DNA from: Kineosporia succinea | GTDB taxonomy: Bacteria; Actinomycetota; Actinomycetes; Actinomycetales; Kineosporiaceae | Reading direction: 5' to 3' | Assembly: GCF_030811555.1 (NCBI RefSeq) | Contig: NZ_JAUSQZ010000001.1 | Coordinates: forward strand, 1,674,001 to 1,738,000 | Length of the DNA: 64,000 nucleotides | Part shown: positions 19,673 through 28,329 of the stretch, one piece after another | Layout: each line of letters starts with the position of its first letter | How positions within the stretch are numbered: position 1 is the stretch's first letter | Notes under the pieces: model-generated | Told to the model about the DNA's origin: nothing | Seen by the model: only the letters and a program-made list of their open reading frames with translations | Databases searched by the model: none | Position numbers and translations under genes: made by a program

Positions 19673-20839
19673 TCAGCGGTCGCGCGAGGCGCCCCGCGAG
19701 GGCTCCATGACCCGGATGGTCGGCTCGGTCCAGCCCTTGGCGGCGAAGACGGCCAGCACCGCGGCCCCCAGGCTCTCGACCTGCGCGAGGGGGACCAGCG
19801 CGATGGCCGAGCCGCCGAAGCCGCCACCGGTCATCCGGGAGCCGACCGCGCCGTTGGCCAGGGCCGTCTCCACGGTCACGTCGATCTCCTCGACGGTGAT
19901 CTCGAAGTCGTCGCGCATCGAGGCGTGCGACTCGACCATCAGGCGGCCGAAGGTGGCCCAGTCGCCGCGGCTCATCGCCTGGCCGGCGGCGACCACGCGG
20001 TCGTTCTCGGTGACGATGTGCCGGGCGCGCTTGAGCAGCAGCGGGTCGTCGAGGCGGTCGAGGTCGGCGACGGTGGCCTGGCGCAGCATCGGCACGCCGA
20101 GGGCGGCGGCCGCGGCCTCGCACGACGCGCGACGCTCGCCGTACTCACCACCGGCGTGGCTGTGGGTGACGCGGGTGTCGATGACGACGAGCGCGAGACC
20201 GGCGGCGGCCAGGTCGAACGGGACCTGCTCGGTGCTGAGCTCCTGCACGTCGAAGAGCAGCGCGTGGCCCTCGGTGCAGAGGATGCTCGCGGCCTGGTCC
20301 ATCAGGCCGGTCTTGGCCCCCACGTACTCGTTCTCGGCGAACTGCGCGAGCTGCGCCAGGGCCAGGCCCCGGGGCGCGTCCGGCTCGCCGGCCAGCTCGA
20401 CCAGCGCGGTGAGCACCGCGCACTCGAGGGCGGCGGAGGAGCTCAGGCCCGCCCCCAGCGGAACCCGGCCGTCCAGGTAGAGATCGGCGCCGGGAACGCT
20501 GAAACCCTTCTGCTGCAACGCCCAGGCGACACCGGCGACGTAGGCGCCCCAGCCGGAGACCGAGCCCGGCGTGAGGTCGTCGAGGTTGATCTCGGCCTTC
20601 TCGTCGACCTGGGCCGAGGCGATGCGCAGCACCCGGGCGCCGTTCGTGGACGCCGCGACGGTGACCCGGTCGGGAATCGCGACCGGCATGACGAAGCCGT
20701 TGTTGTAGTCGGTGTGCTCACCGATCAGGTTGACCCGGCCGGGTGACGACCAGACGCCCGCCGGGGCATTCCCGTAGAGGGCGGTGAAGGCTGAGGCAAC
20801 GGCCTCGACCGGTTCGGCAACGGCATTGTTCTGGGTCAC
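19673..20839 (-). CDS. galK: Galactokinase
   Basis: A 388-residue GHMP kinase that phosphorylates alpha-D-galactose to galactose-1-phosphate with ATP in the cytoplasm, the first committed step of the Leloir pathway. The galactokinase signature GRVNLIGEHTDYN is near residue 35, the ATP-binding GLSSSAA loop near 135, and the C-terminal GGGFGG motif is present. The length is normal. The start is GTG at 20839 with GAAGG upstream. It is divergent from the DeoR regulator gene, and galT lies beyond the regulator, so the three probably respond to the same repressor. No galE is present in the window. Confidence 0.97.
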   Translation of the reverse strand: MTQNNAVAEPVEAVASAFTALYGNAPAGVWSSPGRVNLIGEHTDYNNGFVMPVAIPDRVTVAASTNGARVLRIASAQVDEKAEINLDDLTPGSVSGWGAYVAGVAWALQQKGFSVPGADLYLDGRVPLGAGLSSSAALECAVLTALVELAGEPDAPRGLALAQLAQFAENEYVGAKTGLMDQAASILCTEGHALLFDVQELSTEQVPFDLAAAGLALVVIDTRVTHSHAGGEYGERRASCEAAAAALGVPMLRQATVADLDRLDDPLLLKRARHIVTENDRVVAAGQAMSRGDWATFGRLMVESHASMRDDFEITVEEIDVTVETALANGAVGSRMTGGGFGGSAIALVPLAQVESLGAAVLAVFAAKGWTEPTIRVMEPSRGASRDR

Positions 20840-20927
20840 GTCACGCCTTCGGCGTCAGGTGCACGATCTACGGGCACGGTGCTTGCTGGGGCTCACATGG
20901 TGTCCCACCAGCTCGGGTCACGCCAGA

Positions 20928-20989
20928 TTATGACTGCTCTTGACCCGCGCATGTGATCGGGTTGACACCTCTTATGATCGTTTTCGACC
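20928..20989. promoter_or_regulatory. Repeated operator-like motifs between galK and deoR
   Basis: Two 18-base elements, TTATGACTGCTCTTGACC (20928-20945) and TTATGATCGTTTTCGACC (20972-20989), start 44 bases apart, with a weaker variant between them (TGATCGGGTTGACACC, 20954-20969). The second is a near-palindrome, GATCG-TTTT-CGACC. A related copy (TTATGTTCAAGTCTTGACG, 21841-21859) lies upstream of the galT leader. They are good candidates for the binding sites of the adjacent DeoR-type regulator; this is inferred from position and similarity. Confidence 0.5.
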
Positions 20990-21022
20990 GCACTCTCGGA
21001 CGGCCCGTCTAAGCTCGGGAGA

Positions 21023-21808
21023 ATGTTCGCCGACGAGCGCCGCCAGAAGATCCTCGACCTGGTCCGGGCCAATGGAGCGGTGTCCCTGCGGGAGCTGGCC
21101 CGGGTGGTCGGCAGTTCCGAGGTCACCGTGCGCCGCGACCTGCGCCTGCTGGAGTCGCAGGGCCTGCTCGACCGGCGGCACGGCGGCGCGGTGTCCACCG
21201 GCGGGCTCAACCACGAGCCCAGTTACTCGGAGAAGTCCGGCGTGGCCTCGCGCGAGAAGGTGGCGATCGGGGCACTGGCCGCGGGCCTGGTCGAGGAGGG
21301 TGACGCGATCTGCGTCGGGGCGGGCACCACCACCCAGGCGTTCGCGCGTCATCTGGCCGGGTTCCGCGAGCTCACCGTGATGACCAACTCGGTGCTGGTG
21401 GCGCAGGAACTGGCCCGCTCGCGCGGCATCGAGGTGGTGATGACCGGCGGCACGCTGCGCGGGTCGATCTACGCCCTGGTCGGGTCGGTGGCCGAGCAGG
21501 CCCTGGCCGGGATGCGGGTGCGCCGGGTGTTCATGAGCGGCAACGGGCTCACGGCCGAGCGCGGGCTGTCCACGCCGAACCTGGTGGTGGCCGGGATGGA
21601 CCGGGCGATGGCGGCCTCGGCCGAGGAGGTCGTGGTGCTGGCCGACCACACCAAGATCGGCCTGGAGACGATGGCGCAGACCGTGCCGGCCGATCAGATC
21701 GGGCATCTGGTGACGAGTGACCGGGTCTCGGCGGAGGCGCTCGAGGGTTTCCGTCTCCTGGGCACCGACGTGCACGTGGCGGAGTGTTCAGGTGAGCCGG
21801 AAGAGTGA
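21023..21808 (+). CDS. DeoR/GlpR-family transcriptional regulator of the galactose cluster
   Basis: At 261 residues it has the normal family length. An N-terminal DeoR helix-turn-helix (about residues 3-58, with the signature around VTVRRDLRLLE) is followed by a DeoRC sugar-phosphate sensor domain (about 75-235), including GAGTTT and the TGGTLR segment typical of effector binding. Family members usually repress sugar genes and release DNA when a phosphorylated sugar binds. The position between divergent galK and co-directional galT suggests galactose-1-phosphate or a related sugar phosphate as effector (inference). GGGAGA lies just before the ATG. The repeated motifs at 20928-20989 and 21841-21859 are candidate operators. 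Confidence 0.92.
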   Translation: MFADERRQKILDLVRANGAVSLRELARVVGSSEVTVRRDLRLLESQGLLDRRHGGAVSTGGLNHEPSYSEKSGVASREKVAIGALAAGLVEEGDAICVGAGTTTQAFARHLAGFRELTVMTNSVLVAQELARSRGIEVVMTGGTLRGSIYALVGSVAEQALAGMRVRRVFMSGNGLTAERGLSTPNLVVAGMDRAMAASAEEVVVLADHTKIGLETMAQTVPADQIGHLVTSDRVSAEALEGFRLLGTDVHVAECSGEPEE

Positions 21809-21893
21809 TCTGTTGTCAGTTTCCGATCGGTCATGACAGATTATGTTCAAGTCTTGACGTTGGGTTCGAGACCTGGAAGAGCGAGGGTTTGAC

Positions 21894-22009
21894 GTGGCGA
21901 CTGTCCGCGACGTGACGAGCATGGACGACGGGAGGCGGATCACGTACTACTACGCCTCCGACTCCGCCCCCGAGACCGCTGAGGTTCTGCCGAAGGACGG
22001 GGAGGAACA

Positions 22010-22013
<4 letters not shown>
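21894..22013 (+). CDS. Small ORF: detached GalT N-terminal segment (39 aa)
   Basis: The GTG at 21894, six bases after AGGG, opens a 39-codon frame whose TGA overlaps the galT GTG (GTGA, 22010-22013). The peptide contains SMDDGRRITYYY, which resembles the 'TRLADGRELIYYD' stretch that, from memory, begins many actinobacterial GalT proteins. Those proteins continue in one frame into the R-x-D-P-x-x-x-E-W segment where this galT starts. The segment therefore appears to be the usual N-terminal extension encoded as a separate, coupled peptide in another frame. It could instead be a frameshifted remnant or a sequencing error. Confidence 0.6.
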
Positions 22014-23011
<998 letters not shown>

Positions 23012-23027
23012 TCTTCCGACCGATTCA

Positions 23028-23075
23028 CACGTTCCCGAGGGCCGCAGGCAGCCCTCGGGAACGTGTTTTTCTTTT
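23028..23075 (+). terminator. Rho-independent terminator after galT
   Basis: Perfect 15-base arms CACGTTCCCGAGGGC (23028-23042) and GCCCTCGGGAACGTG (23051-23065), with an 8-base loop, are followed by TTTTTCTTTT. This is the clearest intrinsic terminator in the window and sits 17 bases after the galT stop. Confidence 0.93.
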
Positions 23076-23291
23076 GCCGTGACGCCCGCGATTCACCGAG
23101 ACGTCCGACGAATTCTCGATCACCTCAGGAATCCCGAACAGCATTGCGTGACAATTGGGCAACGTTGCGCCTAAATTGCCCTGTCGCGCCCCCTAAAAGA
23201 GCAACGATCGGGACGGATGTGGCACGATCCGTGTCGTTCCAGCCACATCTTCCGGTTTTCACAAAGTTGCGAGAAATGGGACGACACAACC

Positions 23292-23930
23292 ATGGCGGAC
23301 ACGGGGGCTCCCGGAACGGTCAGATCGGCCACCCCGGCACGTACGGTGCCGGCGAGCAGGCCGGCCGGCGGTTTCGAGGCCGAACGCACCATCCGGATGA
23401 TGGGCGCACGCGTCCGGCTTCTTCGTAAACAGCAGAACCTCACCCTCAAATCGCTCGCCGACCGCACCGGCGTGAGCGTCTCGATGCTGAGCATGGTCGA
23501 GCGGGGCCTGGCCAGCGCGTCGGTGGGCACCCTGGTCTCGGTGTCGACGGCGCTCGGCGTGCACATGTCCGACCTGTTCGGGCCGGGCGACGAGGCCGGC
23601 CGCTCGCCGGTCACCCGCGCCGACGAGCAGGTCACGGCCACCACCGGGGCGGGCGGGGTGCACCGCATCGCCTACCGCGACCCCCGGTCCGGCGTGGAGA
23701 TGACCGTGCAGCAGTACGTTCCGGGCGGTGCGAGCTCGAACCTGCCGGAGCACTCGGACGGCCGGGAGGTCGGCGTGCTGATCTCCGGGCAGCTCACCGT
23801 CGAGCTCGACGGCGACGCGCACGTGCTCAACCCGGGCGACTCGATCGCGTACCTGTCGTCTCGGCCGCACCGGATCGTGAACCGCGGGGCGGAGCCGGCC
23901 CAGGCGCTCTGGGTCAGCCTCGAGGCCTGA
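23292..23930 (+). CDS. XRE-family regulator with C-terminal cupin domain
   Basis: From the ATG at 23292 the product is 212 residues. A variable 35-residue lead is followed by an XRE helix-turn-helix (about 38-95; LKSLADRTGVSVSMLSMVERG) and a cupin_2 barrel (about 135-205; the pattern around EHSDGREVGVLISG and the closing PHRIVN strand). This PuuR/SutR-like layout usually senses a small ligand in the cupin and controls nearby metabolic genes. No obvious target is adjacent: galT ends in a terminator upstream and the convergent sepX begins 8 bases after the stop. A dyad at 23150-23185 may be an autoregulatory site. There is no strong SD before the ATG. Confidence 0.88.
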   Translation: MADTGAPGTVRSATPARTVPASRPAGGFEAERTIRMMGARVRLLRKQQNLTLKSLADRTGVSVSMLSMVERGLASASVGTLVSVSTALGVHMSDLFGPGDEAGRSPVTRADEQVTATTGAGGVHRIAYRDPRSGVEMTVQQYVPGGASSNLPEHSDGREVGVLISGQLTVELDGDAHVLNPGDSIAYLSSRPHRIVNRGAEPAQALWVSLEA

Positions 23931-23938
23931 AAAGCGTT

Positions 23939-26614
23939 CTACTCGTTGACCGCTCGGGGGCGGTCCGGGTCCTGGTCCAGCTTGAGGATGCGCTCGATGT
24001 CGGCCGCGCGGCGCGGCATCGTGCTGCGCGACCGGTCACCGTCGGCGGGCCTCGCCTCCGGCTCGGGCAGGGGCGGCGGCGCGGGACGGTGCACGGCGGG
24101 CTTGAGCTGGTAGGTCGGCGGCGGCACGGGCACCGGGTCCCAGGTGTCGCCGCTGACGGCCGCGTTCCGGCGGGAGACCCGCTCGGGAACCGGCTTGGCG
24201 GCCCGGGTCTCGGCCTCGGCGCGGGCGCGCAGGCGGGCGGCCTGCTGGCGGCGGCGCTCGGCGTGCTCGCGGGCCATCTCGGCGGCGTAGAGGTGCGCGG
24301 CGAGCATGGTGAGGCTCTCGCGGCTGCGCACCGCGGCCGTGCGGGAGGCGACCCCGTGAGCGGCCAGGAGCAGCGTCGCCGCGATCGGCACGAAGATCGC
24401 CACCGGGCCCACGAACGCGCTGACCCAGGACGCGCCGGTGGCGATCAGCAGTACCGCCATGCTGCGGGCGCGGCGGCGGGCGGCGACCCGGGCGCCGAGC
24501 CGGGCGGAGTCGAGGTCGGTGGTGGTGAGGGTCGCGTCGTAGCTGCCGGTGTCGTCGGGCTCGAGGTCGGCCTGGTCGATGTTGGCCCGCTGCAGCAGGG
24601 CCCGGTCGAGTTCGGCCTGCGTGTAGCGGGGACGAGCCGGGGCACCGTCCGGGCGCCGCTTCTCCAGCTCCTGGAACGACTCCTGCGCGGCCTCGGTGCT
24701 CTCGGCGATCGGGGCCGAGGTGGTGACGGGCACGGTGACCCGCGCCGCCGGGGCCTCGACCGTCCAGGCCGGTTCCGCGGTGGGGTCCGATGCGGGGGTG
24801 GGTATTTCGGCGCGGGGGGCGCGGGTTCCGGTGCGGGAGGACGCGTCGGCCGGGTTGCCGGGGCCCGCGGGCCCGGCGGCGGGGTTCGAGGACGCGCCGG
24901 TCGCGTGGGCGGGGTCCGTGGGCGCGGGGGGCGCGGGCTCGGGCGGGTGGACCTCACCGGTCGCGCGGGCTTCGGCGGTGGGGCGGGTCTCAGCGGCCGG
25001 GCGGGTCTCAGCGCTCTGGCGGGTCTCGGCGCTCTGGCGCGTCGCACCGGCGTGGCGGGCCTCGGCGGCCGGGCGGGTCTGGGCGCTCTGCTGGGTCTGG
25101 GCGCTCTGCTGGGTCTCGGCGGCCGGGCGGGCCTCGGCGCTCTGCTGGGTCTGGGCGCTCTGCTGGGTCTCGGCGGCCGGGCGGGCCTCGGCGCTCTGCT
25201 GGGTCTCGACCGCCTGGCGGGTCTCGCCGAAGGCGGACAGGTCCCGGGCGTCGAGGCCGAAACCGGCGAGCAGTCCGGCGGCCAGCTCGGAGAGCCCCGC
25301 GTCCCCGTCGTCGCCCGAGCCGCCCGGGCTCACCGAGGGCGGCGCCGGGTCGGCCGGGGCCGGCGGCGCGATCTCGAACTGGGGAATCATCCGGGCCGCG
25401 GACGGATCGATGCCGAACCCGGCCAGCAGACCGGCCTCGAGCTCGGCCATGCCGTCTTCGGGGGCGCCGGCGAGCGAGGCGTCGACCGCCACCGGCAGCA
25501 CAGGCCGCTCCGGAGCCGCGGGCCGCGACCTGGTGGGCGGAGCGTTGCGCGGCAGGATCGTGCTGCCCGGATCCCCCTCGGCCGCGCGCCGGGTGCGGCG
25601 ATCGCTGCTGCGTCGGTCCCCGCCCGTGCGCTCGAACCCCGGACGCCCCGTTCCCCTGCGCTCCGGCCCCCCTCGTCGTTCGGTGCCCCGGCGCTCGACG
25701 CCCCGGCGCTCGTCCCCCAGGCGCTCGTCACTGCGGCGCTCCGGACGCTCGGACGTCCGGCGCCCCGGCCCGTGCCAGATCAGCCCGTCCCGGTCACCGC
25801 TGCCATCCTGAGCGGCGCTCCCCTGAGTCACGCCACTCTGAGCCGCGCCACCCTGAGCCGCGCCCCCTTGAGTCACGCGCCCTTGAGCCGCGCCATCCTG
25901 CGCCACGCCACCCTGCGCCCAGTCCTCCTGAGCCACGCCACCCTGCGCCCAGTCCTCCTGAGCCACGCCACCCTGAGCCGCACCATCACGAGCCGCACCG
26001 TCACGAGCCGCAATGCTCCGGGTCCCGGCCCCTTGGCTCCCGTCCCCCTGAGTCTCGCCGCTGCGTCCACCCGGGCTCCGGGTCACATCGTCCCGGGCCG
26101 CATCGACCCGGCCCCGACCCGCACCCTCGGGAGTCTCGGCACCCGACGCGTCCGCCGCGTCCACCGTCGAAACCTCACCGGTGACCGCCGAGGAAACCTC
26201 AGCACCCCCGGAAACCGCGACCGGACCAGCAGTTTCACCGGCGACCGACGAAGCCGGGTCGACCGGAACGTCTTCGATGCCGGCCTTCTCCCCCGACTCG
26301 CCACCCTGCGCACTCTGCGGCAGACTGGCCGACGAACCGGACAGCCGCTCACTGACCATCCGGTCGGCGGGGATGTAGAGCAGCTCGCCGTCGGAGTCGA
26401 CGACCACCCGCGGCGAGGTCAGCAGCGGGTCACCGGAACGACCCGAGCCGGAACCGGCCGCACGCTCACGCCGCCGCAGCACGCGAAGGCCACTGGAGAA
26501 ACGGTCGCCGGCCCGGGACTGTGACATTTCGTCACGACGTCTCACCCAGTGTGGTACCAGGTAGGCAGCCCACACCAGCACTATGGCGAGGAGAATGAGG
26601 CTGCTGGGCTGCAC
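23939..26614 (-). CDS. sepX: SepX/GlpR-like divisome membrane protein, repeat-expanded (891 aa)
   Basis: The protein has one N-terminal span (about residues 4-24), then basic RRRDEMSQSRAGDRFSSGLRVL, a very long low-complexity region, and two further spans (about 719-770) ahead of a coiled, Arg/Ala-rich tail ending in RRAADIERILKLD. The termini and the position downstream of rimJ, mog, moaC, moeA and galU match the actinobacterial family known as SepX in Streptomyces, GlpR in Corynebacterium and Rv0996 in Mycobacterium. These bind the MoeA-like Glp and act at the septum. The termini fit; the central part does not, since relatives are, as I recall, less than half this length. The insert is Ala/Gln/Thr/Arg-rich with 18-base and 15/30-base repeats. 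The GTG at 26614 is the assumed start. Confidence 0.78.
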   Translation of the reverse strand: MQPSSLILLAIVLVWAAYLVPHWVRRRDEMSQSRAGDRFSSGLRVLRRRERAAGSGSGRSGDPLLTSPRVVVDSDGELLYIPADRMVSERLSGSSASLPQSAQGGESGEKAGIEDVPVDPASSVAGETAGPVAVSGGAEVSSAVTGEVSTVDAADASGAETPEGAGRGRVDAARDDVTRSPGGRSGETQGDGSQGAGTRSIAARDGAARDGAAQGGVAQEDWAQGGVAQEDWAQGGVAQDGAAQGRVTQGGAAQGGAAQSGVTQGSAAQDGSGDRDGLIWHGPGRRTSERPERRSDERLGDERRGVERRGTERRGGPERRGTGRPGFERTGGDRRSSDRRTRRAAEGDPGSTILPRNAPPTRSRPAAPERPVLPVAVDASLAGAPEDGMAELEAGLLAGFGIDPSAARMIPQFEIAPPAPADPAPPSVSPGGSGDDGDAGLSELAAGLLAGFGLDARDLSAFGETRQAVETQQSAEARPAAETQQSAQTQQSAEARPAAETQQSAQTQQSAQTRPAAEARHAGATRQSAETRQSAETRPAAETRPTAEARATGEVHPPEPAPPAPTDPAHATGASSNPAAGPAGPGNPADASSRTGTRAPRAEIPTPASDPTAEPAWTVEAPAARVTVPVTTSAPIAESTEAAQESFQELEKRRPDGAPARPRYTQAELDRALLQRANIDQADLEPDDTGSYDATLTTTDLDSARLGARVAARRRARSMAVLLIATGASWVSAFVGPVAIFVPIAATLLLAAHGVASRTAAVRSRESLTMLAAHLYAAEMAREHAERRRQQAARLRARAEAETRAAKPVPERVSRRNAAVSGDTWDPVPVPPPTYQLKPAVHRPAPPPLPEPEARPADGDRSRSTMPRRAADIERILKLDQDPDRPRAVNE
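24955..25225 (-). repeat. 18-bp / 54-bp tandem repeats in sepX
   Basis: The coding strand repeats six-residue units such as AETQQS, AQTQQS and AEARPA. On the plus strand the 18-base units (for example ggcgctctgctgggtctg) are arranged in a 54-base higher-order period that is almost exact over two copies. The period is a multiple of three, so copy-number change would alter protein length, not frame. Confidence 0.85.
25800..26000 (-). repeat. 15-bp / 30-bp tandem repeats in sepX
   Basis: A second array in the same gene encodes AQGGVAQEDW-type decapeptides. The 30-base unit is exact in the two central copies and decays into single 15-base units (AQGGA, TQGGA, QSGVT) on both sides. Confidence 0.8.
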
Positions 26615-26699
26615 GCCAAAACGCTACGGTGCCCCGCCCAAATGATCACGTAATGCGTACGGTGTGTCGGCTGCGTTCAGCCAATCCTAAGGAATCACC

Positions 26700-27359
26700 C
26701 TACGTCTGCTCAGACCATCGGGTGTGCTGCTCGTGCTCGCGCGCCGCCAGAACCCGCTGCGAGCGTCTCCACCGGGTCAGCATGCCCCCCGGCACGTCTT
26801 CCGGGGTGACGGCGAAGCTGGCGTGGTCGCGCCAGGCACCGTCGATGTGCAGGTAACGACGGCGGATGCCCTCGGACCGGAAGCCGAGTTTCTCCACCAC
26901 GCGCAGGCTGGCGGTGTTCTCCGGGCGGATGTTCACCTCGAGCCGGTGCATGCCCAGGCCGAACAGGCAGTGGTCGACCATCATCGCGACGGCGGTGGGC
27001 GTGATGCCCTGCCCGGCCACGGAACGGTCGACCCAGTAGCCGATCTGGCCCGAACGCAGCGAGCCCCAGACGATGCCGCTCACGCTGACCTGCCCCACGA
27101 TGCGGTCGTGCAACTGCACCGCGAGCGGGATCATCCGGCCGGCCCGGGCCTCGCGGTCGAAGCTGCGCACCATCGCCCCGAACGTCAGCGGACGCCCGCC
27201 GCCCTCCGGGTGCGTGGCCTCCCAGGGGGCCAGCCACTCGGCGTTCGCCGAGCGCACCGCGTTCCACGACTTCGCGTCGCGCCGCCGCAACGGCCGCAAC
27301 GTGATCAGGCCGTCGGACAGCTCGATCGGCCAGCCCAGCCCCGCGCCGAGTTCGCTCAT
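26700..27359 (-). CDS. rimJ: GNAT acetyltransferase, RimJ/RimL type
   Basis: At 219 residues it has a complete GNAT fold: R-P-L-R-R-R-D near the start, the acetyl-CoA loop around SVAGQGITPTAVAM, and the N-x-x-S-x-R-V-V-E-K-L-G-F motif typical of RimJ/RimL N-terminal protein acetyltransferases. The target protein is unknown. Its ATG overlaps the mog stop (ATGA, 27356-27359), so translation is coupled. In actinobacteria this gene sits between moeA and sepX, as here, which suggests a link with that membrane complex, but the role is not established by sequence. Confidence 0.88.
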   Translation of the reverse strand: MSELGAGLGWPIELSDGLITLRPLRRRDAKSWNAVRSANAEWLAPWEATHPEGGGRPLTFGAMVRSFDREARAGRMIPLAVQLHDRIVGQVSVSGIVWGSLRSGQIGYWVDRSVAGQGITPTAVAMMVDHCLFGLGMHRLEVNIRPENTASLRVVEKLGFRSEGIRRRYLHIDGAWRDHASFAVTPEDVPGGMLTRWRRSQRVLAAREHEQHTRWSEQT

Positions 27360-27853
27360 CGGTGATCGCCGCCGTGGATCTGGTCGACGGCGTGCGCCAG
27401 CACCCCACCCAGCACGGCCAGGCCGTCGCGGGCCCCGCCCCTCGAACCGGGCAGGTTCACCACCAGGGTGCGCCCGGCCACGCCGGCCAGGCCCCGGGAG
27501 AGAACCGCGGTGGGGACGCCGTGGTCGGCGCCGTAGCGGCGGACCGCCTCGGCGAGCCCGGGCACCTCGAGATCCAGCAGGGGACGCGTCTGCTCGGGAG
27601 TGCGATCGGTGGGCGACAGGCCGGTGCCCCCGGTGGTGAGGACGACGTCGTAACCGTCGTCGACCGCCTGGCGCAGAGCCACGCCGACGGGCTCACCGTC
27701 AGGCACCACGATCGGGCCGTCGACGTCGAACGCCAGCTCACGCAGGCCTTCGACGAGCACCGGGCCCGCCGTGTCTTCGTAGACCCCGGCCGCCGCCCGG
27801 TTCGAGGCGGTGACGACCAGGGCGCGCCTGAGCGTCGTCGAGGTCTCAGTCAC
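27356..27853 (-). CDS. mog: Molybdopterin adenylyltransferase, MogA/MoaB family
   Basis: The 165-residue MoCF_biosynth domain protein carries TTGGTGLSPTDRTPE (GGTG substrate loop) and the later PGSRGGA motif. The family adenylates molybdopterin before molybdate insertion by MoeA. I chose the GTG at 27853, which overlaps the moaC stop by 8 bases, because the fold begins shortly after it; the longer frame would run 24 codons further into moaC. It belongs to the coupled galU-to-rimJ run. The overlap with rimJ (4 bases) and the moaC overlap indicate one polycistronic message. Confidence 0.9.
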   Translation of the reverse strand: MTETSTTLRRALVVTASNRAAAGVYEDTAGPVLVEGLRELAFDVDGPIVVPDGEPVGVALRQAVDDGYDVVLTTGGTGLSPTDRTPEQTRPLLDLEVPGLAEAVRRYGADHGVPTAVLSRGLAGVAGRTLVVNLPGSRGGARDGLAVLGGVLAHAVDQIHGGDHR

Positions 27854-28328
27854 GACGCCAGTCACCGGATCGTCCACCGCTCTTGGCCACCACCCGCACC
27901 CGGCCGATCTCGGCCAGCTTGTCAACGGCTTTGATCATATCGACCAGGGCCAGACCGGCCACCGCGACGCAGGTGAGAGCCTCCATCTCGATGCCCGTGC
28001 GGTCGGCCGTGCGCACGGTGGCGGTGATCTCGACCCCGTGGTCCTCCACCGCCAGATCCACGACGACACCGTGCACCGCGATCGGGTGCGCCAGCGGGAT
28101 CAGGTCGGGAGTGCGCTTGGCCGCCTGGATCCCGGCGATGCGCGCGACGGCGAGAGCGTCGCCCTTGGGCACGCCCTCACCGCGCAGCAGCTCGATCACC
28201 GCCGGCGAACAGGTCACGACGCCCTTGGCCGTGGCCTCGCGGGCCGTGACCGCTTTCGCGGAGACGTCGACCATGCGGGCGGCACCGGAGGCGTCGACGT
28301 GGGTCAGGTGTTGCTGGGTCACCGGCAC
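27846..28328 (-). CDS. moaC: Cyclic pyranopterin monophosphate synthase
   Basis: The 160-residue protein shows the near-invariant MoaC motifs MVDVS, KGDALAVARIAGI, IPLAHP and E-M-E-A-L-x-x-V. The enzyme converts 3',8-cyclo-7,8-dihydro-GTP to cyclic pyranopterin monophosphate in molybdenum cofactor synthesis. GTG at 28328 starts one base after the moeA stop; GTG at 28322 is an equally plausible start two codons later. The partner moaA is not in this window. Confidence 0.95.
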   Translation of the reverse strand: MPVTQQHLTHVDASGAARMVDVSAKAVTAREATAKGVVTCSPAVIELLRGEGVPKGDALAVARIAGIQAAKRTPDLIPLAHPIAVHGVVVDLAVEDHGVEITATVRTADRTGIEMEALTCVAVAGLALVDMIKAVDKLAEIGRVRVVAKSGGRSGDWRRD

Positions 28329-28329
28329 A

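Noticed and set aside
24089-26524. 811-codon plus-strand open frame opposite sepX
   Set aside because: Low-complexity Gly/Arg/Leu repeats are the complement of the sepX repeats; no start signals or domains.
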